A DNA stretch of 17,008 bases, taken from positions 1 to 17,008 of the forward strand of contig DCTS01000114.1 of NCBI GenBank assembly GCA_002329645.1, read 5' to 3'. The position numbers and the translations under genes were made by a program. Below are positions 1 to 7,211 of this stretch, one piece after another (the stretch's first letter is position 1; every line of letters begins with the position of its first letter). The stretch comes from Lachnoclostridium sp. UBA1434. GTDB lineage: Bacteria > Bacillota > Clostridia > Lachnospirales > Lachnospiraceae. The notes under the pieces are model-generated. The model did no database searches. It worked only from the letters and a program-made list of their open reading frames with translations, and had not been told where the DNA came from.

Positions 1-144
1 ATTATAAATTTAGAAATAAAAGAGTTCGCTATTGTATTATATTATGAACTAAAGAAAACTCATAAGATAATTAGGGACGTAATACTGTTGTGGTTTTACA
101 TCAAATCTGTTATGTACACTGCATTATTAAATTTATTAGAGTAA
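1..144 (+). CDS. Possible 3' end of an unknown gene (partial)
   Basis: Frame 1 is open from the first base of the window to a TAA at 142-144, giving 47 residues. The product would be the C-terminus of a protein whose start lies to the left. The peptide has a mixed charged part followed by an aliphatic/aromatic stretch (VILLWFYIKSVMYTALLNLL) and looks protein-like, but I recognise no family. The DNA is very AT-rich, like the HAD gene that follows 59 bases later, so both may belong to one acquired segment. In sequence this AT-rich, stop codons are frequent, so 47 open codons is modest evidence only. It could be a chance frame. Confidence 0.4.
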   Translation: MINLEIKEFAIVLYYELKKTHKIIRDVILLWFYIKSVMYTALLNLLE

Positions 145-203
145 GATGAAATGTGATAATGTGCTAACTTTAATTATAAAATATTTGAATATAGGAGAGG
201 CAA

Positions 204-926
204 ATGAATTTAGATAATATTGAAGCCATACTTTTTGATTCAGGGAAAGTATTGAATTACCCAAAAACAGGACACTGGTTTAAATCACCTATGTTTTTTT
301 CTTATATCCAAAAGAATACTTTTGAAAATATTAGTAATAAAAAGAGGACTATTGCTTTCACTAAGGCAAGTAATTATATAAATTCTATTAATTTTATTCA
401 AACAAAAGAAGAAGAATATGAGCATTTTAAGAAATTCTATGAAATTTTCTCAAATGAGTTACCTGAATTGAATCTAGATAATGATAATATTTCTAAGTTA
501 GCAAATGATTTAGTTTATAATAATGAAAAATATACGTTTTATGACGATGCTATTGATTTAATCCCATCTCTTAATAAAAAATATAAGCTTGCCATCGTAT
601 CGGACGCATGGCCTTCATTAAAAGATATCTTTATTAATGCAGGTCTTTATTCTTATTTCTCATCGTTTGTCATCTCATCAGAACAAGGTGTATCAAAACC
701 AAACGAAAAGATGTATTTAGTTGCTTTGAACGAGTTAAAAATTAAAGCCAATAAGGCTATTTTTATAGATGATAATATTAATAATTGCTTGGGAGCTAAA
801 AAAATAGGAATAAATTCAATCTTACTATGTAGAGATAAAAAATATTTTATTTTACATAAGTTCATTAGTATAGGAAAGGGATATAAAGTTATAAATACAC
901 TTAATGATTTATTAGATTTATTTTAA
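204..926 (+). CDS. HAD-superfamily hydrolase (HAD-IA-like phosphatase)
   Basis: This 240-residue protein has all four haloacid dehalogenase motifs. Motif I is FDSGKVL with the nucleophile Asp12. Motif II is VSDAW with Ser133. Motif III is Lys165 in SKPNEK, and motif IV is FIDDN with Asp189/Asp190. The residue two after the nucleophile is Gly14 instead of the Asp found in classical phosphatases. This resembles the FDxGxVL variant common in HAD-IA proteins, so dephosphorylation of a small molecule is possible but not certain. A helical cap lies between motifs I and II, at about residues 20-110. No signal peptide is seen, so it is cytosolic. The start is set by AGGAGAGG at 193-200. Codon use is strongly AT-biased, unlike all genes from 1492 onward, which suggests horizontal acquisition. 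The gene ends directly against an IS21 remnant. The substrate cannot be inferred. Confidence 0.85.
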   Translation: MNLDNIEAILFDSGKVLNYPKTGHWFKSPMFFSYIQKNTFENISNKKRTIAFTKASNYINSINFIQTKEEEYEHFKKFYEIFSNELPELNLDNDNISKLANDLVYNNEKYTFYDDAIDLIPSLNKKYKLAIVSDAWPSLKDIFINAGLYSYFSSFVISSEQGVSKPNEKMYLVALNELKIKANKAIFIDDNINNCLGAKKIGINSILLCRDKKYFILHKFISIGKGYKVINTLNDLLDLF

Positions 927-1373
927 ATGGATAGTATATACTACAGCTAAAGCAAAGTCTTGCACAGAACAGGTTTACTTTGGTTTTAACATCACAAGAT
1001 AAATGGTTGCTTCTCCCCAGTCTATTTGCATTGCCTCACCGGGACCAAACTCAAGAGGAACAAATGATTTGGGAATACTTCCTTTAATCTCTTTTACAGC
1101 GAGACGTACGGTGGATTCACCACCCGTGAAACCCTTCTTGTCAACAAGTCAGTGAAAGATGTGTCTGGCAGTGTGAGACTGTTTATCAAGTCCTTCTTCC
1201 TTGCCTTCTTCAAGACATTTGAGAATAAAATCGAGTACATCATCTGTCAAGATCCGTGCATCGCGGATGTACTCCTTACGTTCCCATGGAACGTTATTAC
1301 CATCGCAGTATTTCTTGACGGTATTACGAGATATGCCTAGAGCTTTTGCAACTGCTCTTTGAGACATTAGCAT
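927..1373 (-). pseudogene. istA: Decayed IS21-family istA transposase fragment
   Basis: Read on the minus strand from 1373, the sequence encodes an IstA-like N-terminus with a helix-turn-helix (SQRAVAKALGISRNTVKKY). It continues through a conserved HxIFH stretch and then hits TGA at 1149-1151. After that stop the same frame goes on with LVDKKGFTGGESTVRLAVKE and FVPLEFGPGEAMQIDWGEA. These match the usual IstA order, including the first Asp of the DDE catalytic domain in DWGEA. The stop is probably a CGA-to-TGA change. Near 983-997 the frame shifts by one base, and KTKVNLFCARLCFSCSIYY continues in another frame to about 930-935. There the homology ends against the HAD gene. The usual N-terminal residues, the catalytic core beyond the first Asp, istB and the terminal inverted repeats are missing. 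It cannot make an active transposase. The family call rests on recognised motifs, not a search. Confidence 0.85.
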
Positions 1374-1422
1374 TCAGACCAAAGGGTGCAAGTCCCGAAA
1401 CCATATTATAATGTAGTAAATA

Positions 1423-1451
1423 TTGAATTATTATGTAAAATATATTATATT
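1423..1451 (+). promoter_or_regulatory. Putative sigma-A promoter for the serine hydrolase
   Basis: TTGAAT at 1423-1428 and TATATT at 1446-1451 are separated by 17 bases, a good vegetative promoter spacing. Transcription would start near 1458, about 34 bases before the ATG at 1492, leaving room for the ribosome binding site at 1476-1486. The surrounding DNA is AT-rich, which raises the chance of a false match. It lies in the gap between the IS remnant and the hydrolase. The rest of the 1374-1491 gap shows nothing I recognise. Confidence 0.45.
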
Positions 1452-1491
1452 ATACATAACAGATTTTTAAAACTGAAGGAGAGGGGAACCC

Positions 1492-2664
1492 ATGAAATAC
1501 GAGCATTTTAAGTATATTGAAGATGTGCTTCAGGCCGAGATAGATGCCCACGCAGTAGCTGGGAGCGCCTTAAGAATCATCCATGGCAACGCAGTTGTTT
1601 ATGACATTAGCCTTGGCTATGCCGACAAGGAGAGGCAACTGGCAAATTCTAAGGATACGATATACCGGTTATTTTCTATGACCAAGCCGATTACTGCAGT
1701 GGCAGTGATGATACTGTATGAAAGAGGGCAGATAAGCCTGCTGACTCCCGTATCGGAATACCTGGACGGCTTCAGGATGCAGAAGGTGTTTACCGACAAA
1801 GGGCTCGTTGATGCGGAAAGGGAGGTTACAATTAATGATCTTCTCAACATGACCTCCGGAATAGTATATCCGGATGAGACCTTTGAGGCAGGGCGCAGGA
1901 TGGGGATGCTGTATGCTGATGCCAATAAGCTGTATAACCAGGGAAAGCCTCTCAATACCATAGATTTCTGTGATGCCATCGGGCGAATGCCTCTTGAGTT
2001 CATGCCCGGTGAGCGCTGGCGTTACGGAGCATCTGCCGATATTCTGGGGGCCATAATAGAAATAGTATCCGGCAAAAAGTTCGGTAAATTCCTTGAAGAA
2101 GAGATATTTGAACCTCTGGGGATGGTGGATACAGCCTTTTATGTTCCGAAGGACAAGCTCAACAGGTTTGCTGCAATTTATGAATACAATCCTTTGTTAA
2201 GGCAGCTTGAAACATTCGGCGGCAGGTTCCTGAATGTAGGCGATTATATGGAGCCCCCTGCCTTTGAATCAGGCGGCGCAGGCCTTGTGTCAACTATTGA
2301 GGATTATTCGAAATTTGCCATGATGCTGCTGAACGGCGGGACTCTTAACGGCATCAGGATCTTAAGCCATAAAACCGTAGAATTTATGACAAGGCCGCAG
2401 CTTACGCCGGAGCAGGCAGTGAGCTACAATTGGGATACCCAGTACGGCTACAGCTACGGCAACCTGATGAGACATCTGGTTGATCCTGTAAAGGGTATGA
2501 CTAACGGTTCTGTGGGTGAGTTCGGCTGGGATGGCTGGACAGGCAACTATTTCATGGTTGACCCTAAAGAAAACCTTATTATGCTATATATGATACAGCG
2601 CTGCAACGGCGTAAATGCGGATGTAATAAGAAGGCTGCGACAGATTATATACGGTGCATTATAA
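1492..2664 (+). CDS. Serine hydrolase, class C beta-lactamase/EstB-like family
   Basis: This 390-residue protein belongs to the beta-lactamase-related serine hydrolase family (Pfam Beta-lactamase; EstB-type esterases and PBP4*-like enzymes). Ser62-Met-Thr-Lys65 supplies the SxxK nucleophile and base, with the usual TKPITA context. Tyr178 in WRYGAS is the YxN-equivalent tyrosine. Trp346-Asp-Gly348 in FGWDG replaces the KTG box, as in EstB-type esterases, where a WxG is found. It has no signal peptide or membrane segment, so it is probably a cytoplasmic esterase or peptidase and not a secreted beta-lactamase. The start is supported by AAGGAGAGG at 1476-1484, 7 bases before the ATG. It stands alone between the IS remnant and the zinc-ribbon genes. 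Substrate unknown; family assignment firm. Confidence 0.9.
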   Translation: MKYEHFKYIEDVLQAEIDAHAVAGSALRIIHGNAVVYDISLGYADKERQLANSKDTIYRLFSMTKPITAVAVMILYERGQISLLTPVSEYLDGFRMQKVFTDKGLVDAEREVTINDLLNMTSGIVYPDETFEAGRRMGMLYADANKLYNQGKPLNTIDFCDAIGRMPLEFMPGERWRYGASADILGAIIEIVSGKKFGKFLEEEIFEPLGMVDTAFYVPKDKLNRFAAIYEYNPLLRQLETFGGRFLNVGDYMEPPAFESGGAGLVSTIEDYSKFAMMLLNGGTLNGIRILSHKTVEFMTRPQLTPEQAVSYNWDTQYGYSYGNLMRHLVDPVKGMTNGSVGEFGWDGWTGNYFMVDPKENLIMLYMIQRCNGVNADVIRRLRQIIYGAL

Positions 2665-2700
2665 TATAATTAATGATTAATTGAAGCATTAAATATGTTG

Positions 2701-2721
2701 CGCGCAATACTTATTGCAGCG
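2701..2721 (+). terminator. Weak hairpin after the serine hydrolase gene
   Basis: GCAAT at 2704-2708 pairs with ATTGC at 2713-2717 around a four-base loop. The stem extends by CGC/GCG across a single bulged A, and is followed only by TTT. It sits in the 99-base gap between the hydrolase and the zinc-ribbon gene. The short U run makes it a poor intrinsic terminator, so the two genes may be partly co-transcribed. Confidence 0.2.
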
Positions 2722-2763
2722 TTTAAATTGATTCACATATGATTAAAGAGGCAAGGTGTTATA

Positions 2764-4614
2764 ATGTTTTGTACTTACTGTGGCAAACGTATTCCTGATG
2801 ATTCGGTATTCTGCTTATATTGCGGCAGGAAGCTGGCCGGCGAGGAAGTTAACGAGGAAATCATAGATGAAGATACCGGCTTCGCTTCGTCGGAAGCCGA
2901 GTATACTAAGCCGGAGGTAATACCTGTTCAGGATACGGTTGGTATTGACATTATATATGACCTGGAGAAGAAAATTAACCGTAAGGAAGATTCTGCCCAG
3001 AGGGAAGAAAGCTCCGCTGAGGAAGAACCCGGACAGCCCCGGAACAAGCCGGGGAGAAGGTACCGGAGCAAAGCGATAATGCTTGTAGCGGCAGCAGCAA
3101 TAATCCTTGTATGCGCAGCCATATTATTCCTTAATGGCTTCGATACGGACCCTAAGCCGAGAACCAGGGAAGATCCGGAGTATACATTAAGGTCCTCAGA
3201 CGTACTTACAATTATAGGCAGCTTGACCAAACACGAAACCTATATATATAATTCATTAGGCGGTAAGATATATACCCTTAATTCTTCGACAATTCCGTTT
3301 TACAGCAGGGATGCTTCAGCAGCCCTTCTTATGAATACCTTAGGGTACAGATATACCCACTATGTTTATGAAAATAATGTCTATGGGTTCAGAAAAAGTG
3401 CCAATCTGGCAAAAATCTCGGGGGATGGCAGGTATATATATTATGTTGTTCATACAGACAACGACAGTACTCTTTATTTCTGTGATGCCGAAGGTATCAC
3501 CGAGAAGATGCTTGCGGTATTCACCGGAAGGCGTATAACATATCTGGCTGTTTCACCTGACGGCAGGACGGTTGCTTATTCGGTTGCTCCCATATCATCA
3601 GATGGCTCTGTCAATCAATATGACAGCAGGGTTGAGTCCTTTATAATAAGGGATGGCAAGGATCCGGAATCATTTGGAGCAGGATGTGTTATTGAGGAAA
3701 TATCTGATGACGGCGAGCTTATCTATTACACTGTTATAGAGCCGGATTCGGATGAGCTGTATCTATATGTTGACCATGCAAAGGGAAGCACACTGCTTAG
3801 CAGGAACATGAAGAATACCAGCCTTTATTTTAACGAGAGCTTATCTGAAGTAATCATTTCCGAAAGCAATACGCTTATCAGCATATCCGGCGGTGAACCC
3901 TTATTGCTTACCGATTCACCTGCAGCTATGGTGCTGATGCCTCAGAACAGCATAACCCGGAATAACGATGTGTTCGGTCGGAAGGTATATGATATCAGCA
4001 CCTTTTCAAAGGCTGTTTTATTGTGCAGTGATTATACCCTGATGCAGATAGGAGAGGATTACTGGGTAGAGGAGATAGGAAAGCTTGCTCCTGTTGAAGA
4101 GGTATCAAATGCACTTGATGATTCCGCCATTATTACAGGCAAGGCGGTCATGTCAGACGATGGCAATGAAATAATATATATAAGCAATGATAACAAGCTC
4201 GTCAAAGCATCAGAAATTATGAGCGGTACGCCGGATTATACGACTTTAGCCCTGCTTGCCGATGATTTTGCCGTATCCTACGACTTTAGACATGTATATT
4301 ACTCATGGAATACGGAGCTCTACTATATTAATAATAACGGGGAAAGCATATTTATCGATCAAAATACCGCAGACCTGACGTTAAGCGCCGACGGTACAGC
4401 CGTCTTTTACCGCTTATATGCCCGATACAGAAAGGGTCCGCTATATTGCAGCATTGCCGGAAGCTCCGCACAGCGGGTAAATGATGTTAAAGAGATCAGC
4501 ACAATAACATATAGTGACAATGCTCTGTTATTAAGGCAGGTCACTCCTTTGAGAGAGTATCTGTATCTTAATCTGAGAGGTGTCGACATCATTCCGATTT
4601 CCAATTATGACTGA
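2764..4614 (+). CDS. Zinc-ribbon, single-pass membrane protein with beta-propeller-like C-terminal region
   Basis: This 616-residue protein of unknown function starts with a zinc ribbon. Cys3-x-x-Cys6 and Cys17-x-x-Cys20, each followed by Gly, form the typical zinc_ribbon_2 pattern. An acidic linker follows, then a basic patch (RRYRSK) and one transmembrane helix at about 104-124. The zinc ribbon is thus predicted to be cytoplasmic and the large C-terminal part extracellular. That part carries repeated S-x-DG-x-x-x-x-Y/F motifs at about 219, 263, 313, 463 and 540, like blades of TolB/WD40-type propellers. No enzyme motif is seen. AAGAGG and AAGG at 2745-2756 precede the ATG. A tandem paralogue follows after 48 bases. 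Sensing or scaffolding at the membrane is possible, but this is inference. Confidence 0.85.
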   Translation: MFCTYCGKRIPDDSVFCLYCGRKLAGEEVNEEIIDEDTGFASSEAEYTKPEVIPVQDTVGIDIIYDLEKKINRKEDSAQREESSAEEEPGQPRNKPGRRYRSKAIMLVAAAAIILVCAAILFLNGFDTDPKPRTREDPEYTLRSSDVLTIIGSLTKHETYIYNSLGGKIYTLNSSTIPFYSRDASAALLMNTLGYRYTHYVYENNVYGFRKSANLAKISGDGRYIYYVVHTDNDSTLYFCDAEGITEKMLAVFTGRRITYLAVSPDGRTVAYSVAPISSDGSVNQYDSRVESFIIRDGKDPESFGAGCVIEEISDDGELIYYTVIEPDSDELYLYVDHAKGSTLLSRNMKNTSLYFNESLSEVIISESNTLISISGGEPLLLTDSPAAMVLMPQNSITRNNDVFGRKVYDISTFSKAVLLCSDYTLMQIGEDYWVEEIGKLAPVEEVSNALDDSAIITGKAVMSDDGNEIIYISNDNKLVKASEIMSGTPDYTTLALLADDFAVSYDFRHVYYSWNTELYYINNNGESIFIDQNTADLTLSADGTAVFYRLYARYRKGPLYCSIAGSSAQRVNDVKEISTITYSDNALLLRQVTPLREYLYLNLRGVDIIPISNYD

Positions 4615-4662
4615 TTGATGCCGTTATGGCAGATAAACAGAAAGAAAGGCAAGGATGTTATA

Positions 4663-4818
4663 ATGTATTGTATTTATTGCGGCTAATATATTCCTGACGA
4701 CGGCGCGTTCTGCTCCTATTGCGGCAGAAAAGCTGTTGATGGTAAATTAATTGAGGAAGTAGCAGATGATGATTCCGCCTTTGCACTTTCTGATGCCGAA
4801 TATACAAAGCCGGAGATA
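4663..4818 (+). pseudogene. Interrupted 5' part of the second zinc-ribbon paralogue
   Basis: ATG at 4663 opens MYCIYCG, matching the start of the upstream paralogue, but codon 8 is TAA (4684-4686) where the paralogue has AAA (Lys). After the stop the frame is intact, with YIPDDGAFCSYCGRKA holding the second Cys pair, and it leads without a shift into the open frame at 4819. The ribosome binding region (GGCAAGGATGTTATA) closely copies that of the first gene. This is a single nonsense change in an otherwise conserved gene: recent inactivation, a sequencing error, or, less likely, a read-through codon. Confidence 0.8.
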
Positions 4819-6492
4819 ATGCCTGTCCGGGATACAATCAATTTTGAGGTATTAAATAATAAGGAATCTAATCGCACGGAGGAAGAGGCTCCTAATGAGG
4901 AAAGCCTGGAACAGCAGGCAGGTAAGACGAAGAGGCGGTATACGGATAAAAGGATATGGATTATAGCTGCAGCCCTCGCAGTCCTTATAATTGGAACCAT
5001 ATTTGCCATTACCGGAGGCCTTAAGCTTAATAACAGAAATGCTGCGGTGTATACCTTACGGAGCGGCAATGAACTTGATATGATTACCAACACAGATAAA
5101 GCATTGTTAATCGATACTTCAGGCAGAAAGCTTCATACTTTTGATTTCCCGGCAGTTCCGTTTTTTTGCGGGGACAATACCTCTGCTGTACTTTATGATT
5201 ATGATAAGAGATTGTTTACCCATTATGTAGATGCCAGGAAGCTCCCGGAGCTGAGAAGAGAAGCAAATATAGCAGCCATAACTAAGGACGGCAGATATAT
5301 ATATTATATAGTCAATAATGAAGACGGCAGCACACTGTACTCCTGTAATGTAAAGGGCATGAAGGAGAAGATGCTTGCGGCATCCCCCGGCAGGAAGATG
5401 TCAAAGCTGGTTGTTTCACCCGATGGCAAGACGGTTGCTTATTCAGTTAATCCTGCATCATTAAACGGACACTACTCTTATTATAACGAAGAAACCGAAT
5501 CCTTTATAATATATGACGGCAAAGAACCGGTATACTTTGGAACCGGACGAGTCATTGAACAAATCTCCGATGACGGGAAGTATATTTATTATGTTGAAGC
5601 TTCGCCTGTTTCCTCTGAGCTTCAGCTATACGTTGAAAGCGCCGAAGGAAGCACGCTCCTGACTGAGGACTGGATAAACTCCACGCTGCTCTATAACAGG
5701 GATTTATCGGAATTAATCATTTCCGGAAGCAATGGTACGTTTATCAGTATATCAGGCGGTGAACCTTCATTGCTCATGGATAATTCCGTGCTGATGATAT
5801 TATTGCCTCAAAACTGCAGAACCCAGAATATTGCAGTCTTCGACAAGAAGGAGTATGATGTAAGCACATTCTTAAAGACCGTATTACTGTGCAGTGACAA
5901 TACACTGAAGCTGATAAATGAGGATTACATTGTAAAGGATATAGGTAATCTGGCTCCTGTTGAGATGGTATTCAACGCACGGGGTGAAAAGGACATAATG
6001 ATAGGCAAGATGGTTATGTCCGGCGACGGCAATGAAATAATATATATCAGCAGTGAAAATGAACTGGTCAAGGTATCCGGCATATTACGAGGGGAACCCG
6101 AATATAAGGTTCTGTCCATGCTTGCCGATGATTTTGCCGTATCCGATGACTTAAAGCATATATATTTCTCATGGAATAATGAGCTCTTTTATATTAATAA
6201 TAAAGGAGAGGGCATATTTATTGATGACAGTATAACCGATCTGGTTTCAAGCACCGATGCTACGGCCGTCTTTTACCGTAAAAAGCCTCAATTAAGGCAT
6301 GGCCCGTTATATTGCAGCAGTGAGGGAAGTCCTGCCCGGAGAGTGACAGAAATAATTGAGGTCAGTGAAATATCGAAGAACGACAGGGCTTTAATGTTTT
6401 TTATGTATTCTGCGTCAAAAGCATACATGTATTATAACCCGAAAGGTGTCGACATCATTCCGCTGTTTAGTGATCTGAATGTCGGAAATTAA
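4819..6492 (+). CDS. Paralogous membrane protein with beta-propeller-like region, zinc ribbon cut off by a stop
   Basis: The open frame encodes 557 residues and aligns along its whole length with the preceding gene. It has an acidic linker, a basic patch (KTKRRYTDKR), one transmembrane helix at about 46-65, and repeated S/T-x-DG-x-x-x-x-Y/A motifs such as ITKDGRYIYYI, VSPDGKTVAYSV and ISDDGKYIYYV. It shares conserved phrases with its neighbour, such as ADDFAVS and GVDIIP. The natural start was at 4663, but TAA at 4684 separates the zinc ribbon. The first downstream ATG is 4819 with only GGAG at 4812, 3 bases away, so re-initiation would be inefficient. The product may be a zinc-ribbon-less form, or the gene may be silent. 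It is the product of a tandem duplication and probably shares a transcript with the first copy. Confidence 0.7.
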   Translation: MPVRDTINFEVLNNKESNRTEEEAPNEESLEQQAGKTKRRYTDKRIWIIAAALAVLIIGTIFAITGGLKLNNRNAAVYTLRSGNELDMITNTDKALLIDTSGRKLHTFDFPAVPFFCGDNTSAVLYDYDKRLFTHYVDARKLPELRREANIAAITKDGRYIYYIVNNEDGSTLYSCNVKGMKEKMLAASPGRKMSKLVVSPDGKTVAYSVNPASLNGHYSYYNEETESFIIYDGKEPVYFGTGRVIEQISDDGKYIYYVEASPVSSELQLYVESAEGSTLLTEDWINSTLLYNRDLSELIISGSNGTFISISGGEPSLLMDNSVLMILLPQNCRTQNIAVFDKKEYDVSTFLKTVLLCSDNTLKLINEDYIVKDIGNLAPVEMVFNARGEKDIMIGKMVMSGDGNEIIYISSENELVKVSGILRGEPEYKVLSMLADDFAVSDDLKHIYFSWNNELFYINNKGEGIFIDDSITDLVSSTDATAVFYRKKPQLRHGPLYCSSEGSPARRVTEIIEVSEISKNDRALMFFMYSASKAYMYYNPKGVDIIPLFSDLNVGN

Positions 6493-6495
6493 TGC

Positions 6496-6524
6496 TTGCA
6501 ATAATTGGTTTGGTTTGATATAAT
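6496..6524 (+). promoter_or_regulatory. Putative sigma-A promoter of the rimP-nusA-infB operon
   Basis: TTGCAA at 6496-6501 and a perfect TATAAT at 6519-6524 are 17 bases apart. The start would fall near 6531, leaving a leader of about 160 bases before rimP. It begins just after the stop of the preceding gene, where a boundary between unrelated genes is expected. No terminator was seen between them. Confidence 0.75.
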
Positions 6525-6552
6525 AATTATCGTGCTAAATGATGAGACTAAT

Positions 6553-6694
6553 GTGGAGTGGGCGAAAGTCCACTCTTATGTTTTGTATATAGGGGTATTA
6601 CCCCTGAAATGCCCGGGCTTTGCTTTGCCCTGCAAGGCTTAACCGGGGACTAATAAGCAGGAGCAAGCTCTTGCATGGAAAGGCAGTGATTAAG
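6553..6694 (+). promoter_or_regulatory. Structured 5' leader of rimP operon (candidate attenuator)
   Basis: GAGTGG at 6556-6561 pairs with CCACTC at 6570-6575. The stem continues through G-U and C-G pairs to a GAAA (GNRA) tetraloop at 6564-6567, and is followed by TTATGTTTT. A second hairpin, AGGGGT/ACCCCT with a three-base loop, spans 6591-6605. Further on, GGGC at 6615-6618 can pair with GCCC at 6627-6630, while CCCGG at 6612-6616 can instead pair with CCGGG at 6643-6647, so these two foldings exclude each other. In Bacillus subtilis, expression of the nusA operon is, to my knowledge, controlled by NusA-stimulated termination in the leader. A similar role here is inference. Confidence 0.5.
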
Positions 6695-7162
6695 ATGGCT
6701 AAGCATACAGATTATGAAAAAAGGACGGAGAAGCTGCTGGAACCGCTGCTTAAGAAGCACTCCTTTGAGCTTTACGATGTGGAATATGTTAAGGAAGGCG
6801 GCAGCTGTTATCTTAGGGTGTATATCGACAAGGAAAATGGTATCACCATCGACGATTGCGAGCTTGTAAGCAGGGCTTTGAGCGATATGCTGGATGAGGC
6901 GGATTTTATACCTGATTCCTATATCCTTGAGGTCAGCTCACCCGGACTTGGCAGGCAGCTTAAGAAGGATAAGCATTTTGACAAGTCCATTGGCGAAGAA
7001 GTTGAAATCAAGCTTTATAAGCCCCTTAACAAGAAAAAGGAATGGGTCGGGATATTGGAAGGATACAATGCCGATACCATTTCAATAAGGCTTGAAGATA
7101 ATAGCGTAGTTGATTTTAAAAGAACCGATATAGCTATGATAAGGCTTACCTTTGATTTTTAA
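6695..7162 (+). CDS. rimP: Ribosome maturation factor RimP
   Basis: RimP (YlxS, formerly DUF150) binds the free 30S subunit and is needed for its late maturation in the cytosol. The chosen ATG at 6695 gives 155 residues, the normal family length. The open frame extends upstream to 6620, but those residues are unlike RimP and overlap the leader hairpins. GGAAAGG at 6677-6683 serves as the binding site. The N-terminal alpha/beta domain has the typical FELYDVEYVKEGG and LRVYIDKENGITIDDC phrases. The conserved YILEVSSPGLGRQL link leads into the C-terminal SH3-like domain with EVEIKLYKP and GILEGYN. It is first in the operon, 49 bases before nusA, in the arrangement usual in Firmicutes. Confidence 0.96.
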   Translation: MAKHTDYEKRTEKLLEPLLKKHSFELYDVEYVKEGGSCYLRVYIDKENGITIDDCELVSRALSDMLDEADFIPDSYILEVSSPGLGRQLKKDKHFDKSIGEEVEIKLYKPLNKKKEWVGILEGYNADTISIRLEDNSVVDFKRTDIAMIRLTFDF

Positions 7163-7211
7163 TGAAAGTCCAAAAAACGATAAATATAATAGTAGGAGGA
7201 TATTAAAGAAT

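Noticed and set aside
1152..1340. Small plus-strand open frame over the IS remnant
   Set aside because: It is the reverse of clear istA coding sequence and has no binding site.
1381..1402. Group II intron-like piece (GGTGCAAGTCCCG)
   Set aside because: Only a short resemblance; no domain V hairpin or reverse transcriptase is present.
6620..6694. Upstream extension of rimP
   Set aside because: The 25 added residues do not resemble RimP and the DNA there forms leader hairpins; the ATG at 6695 gives the normal family length.
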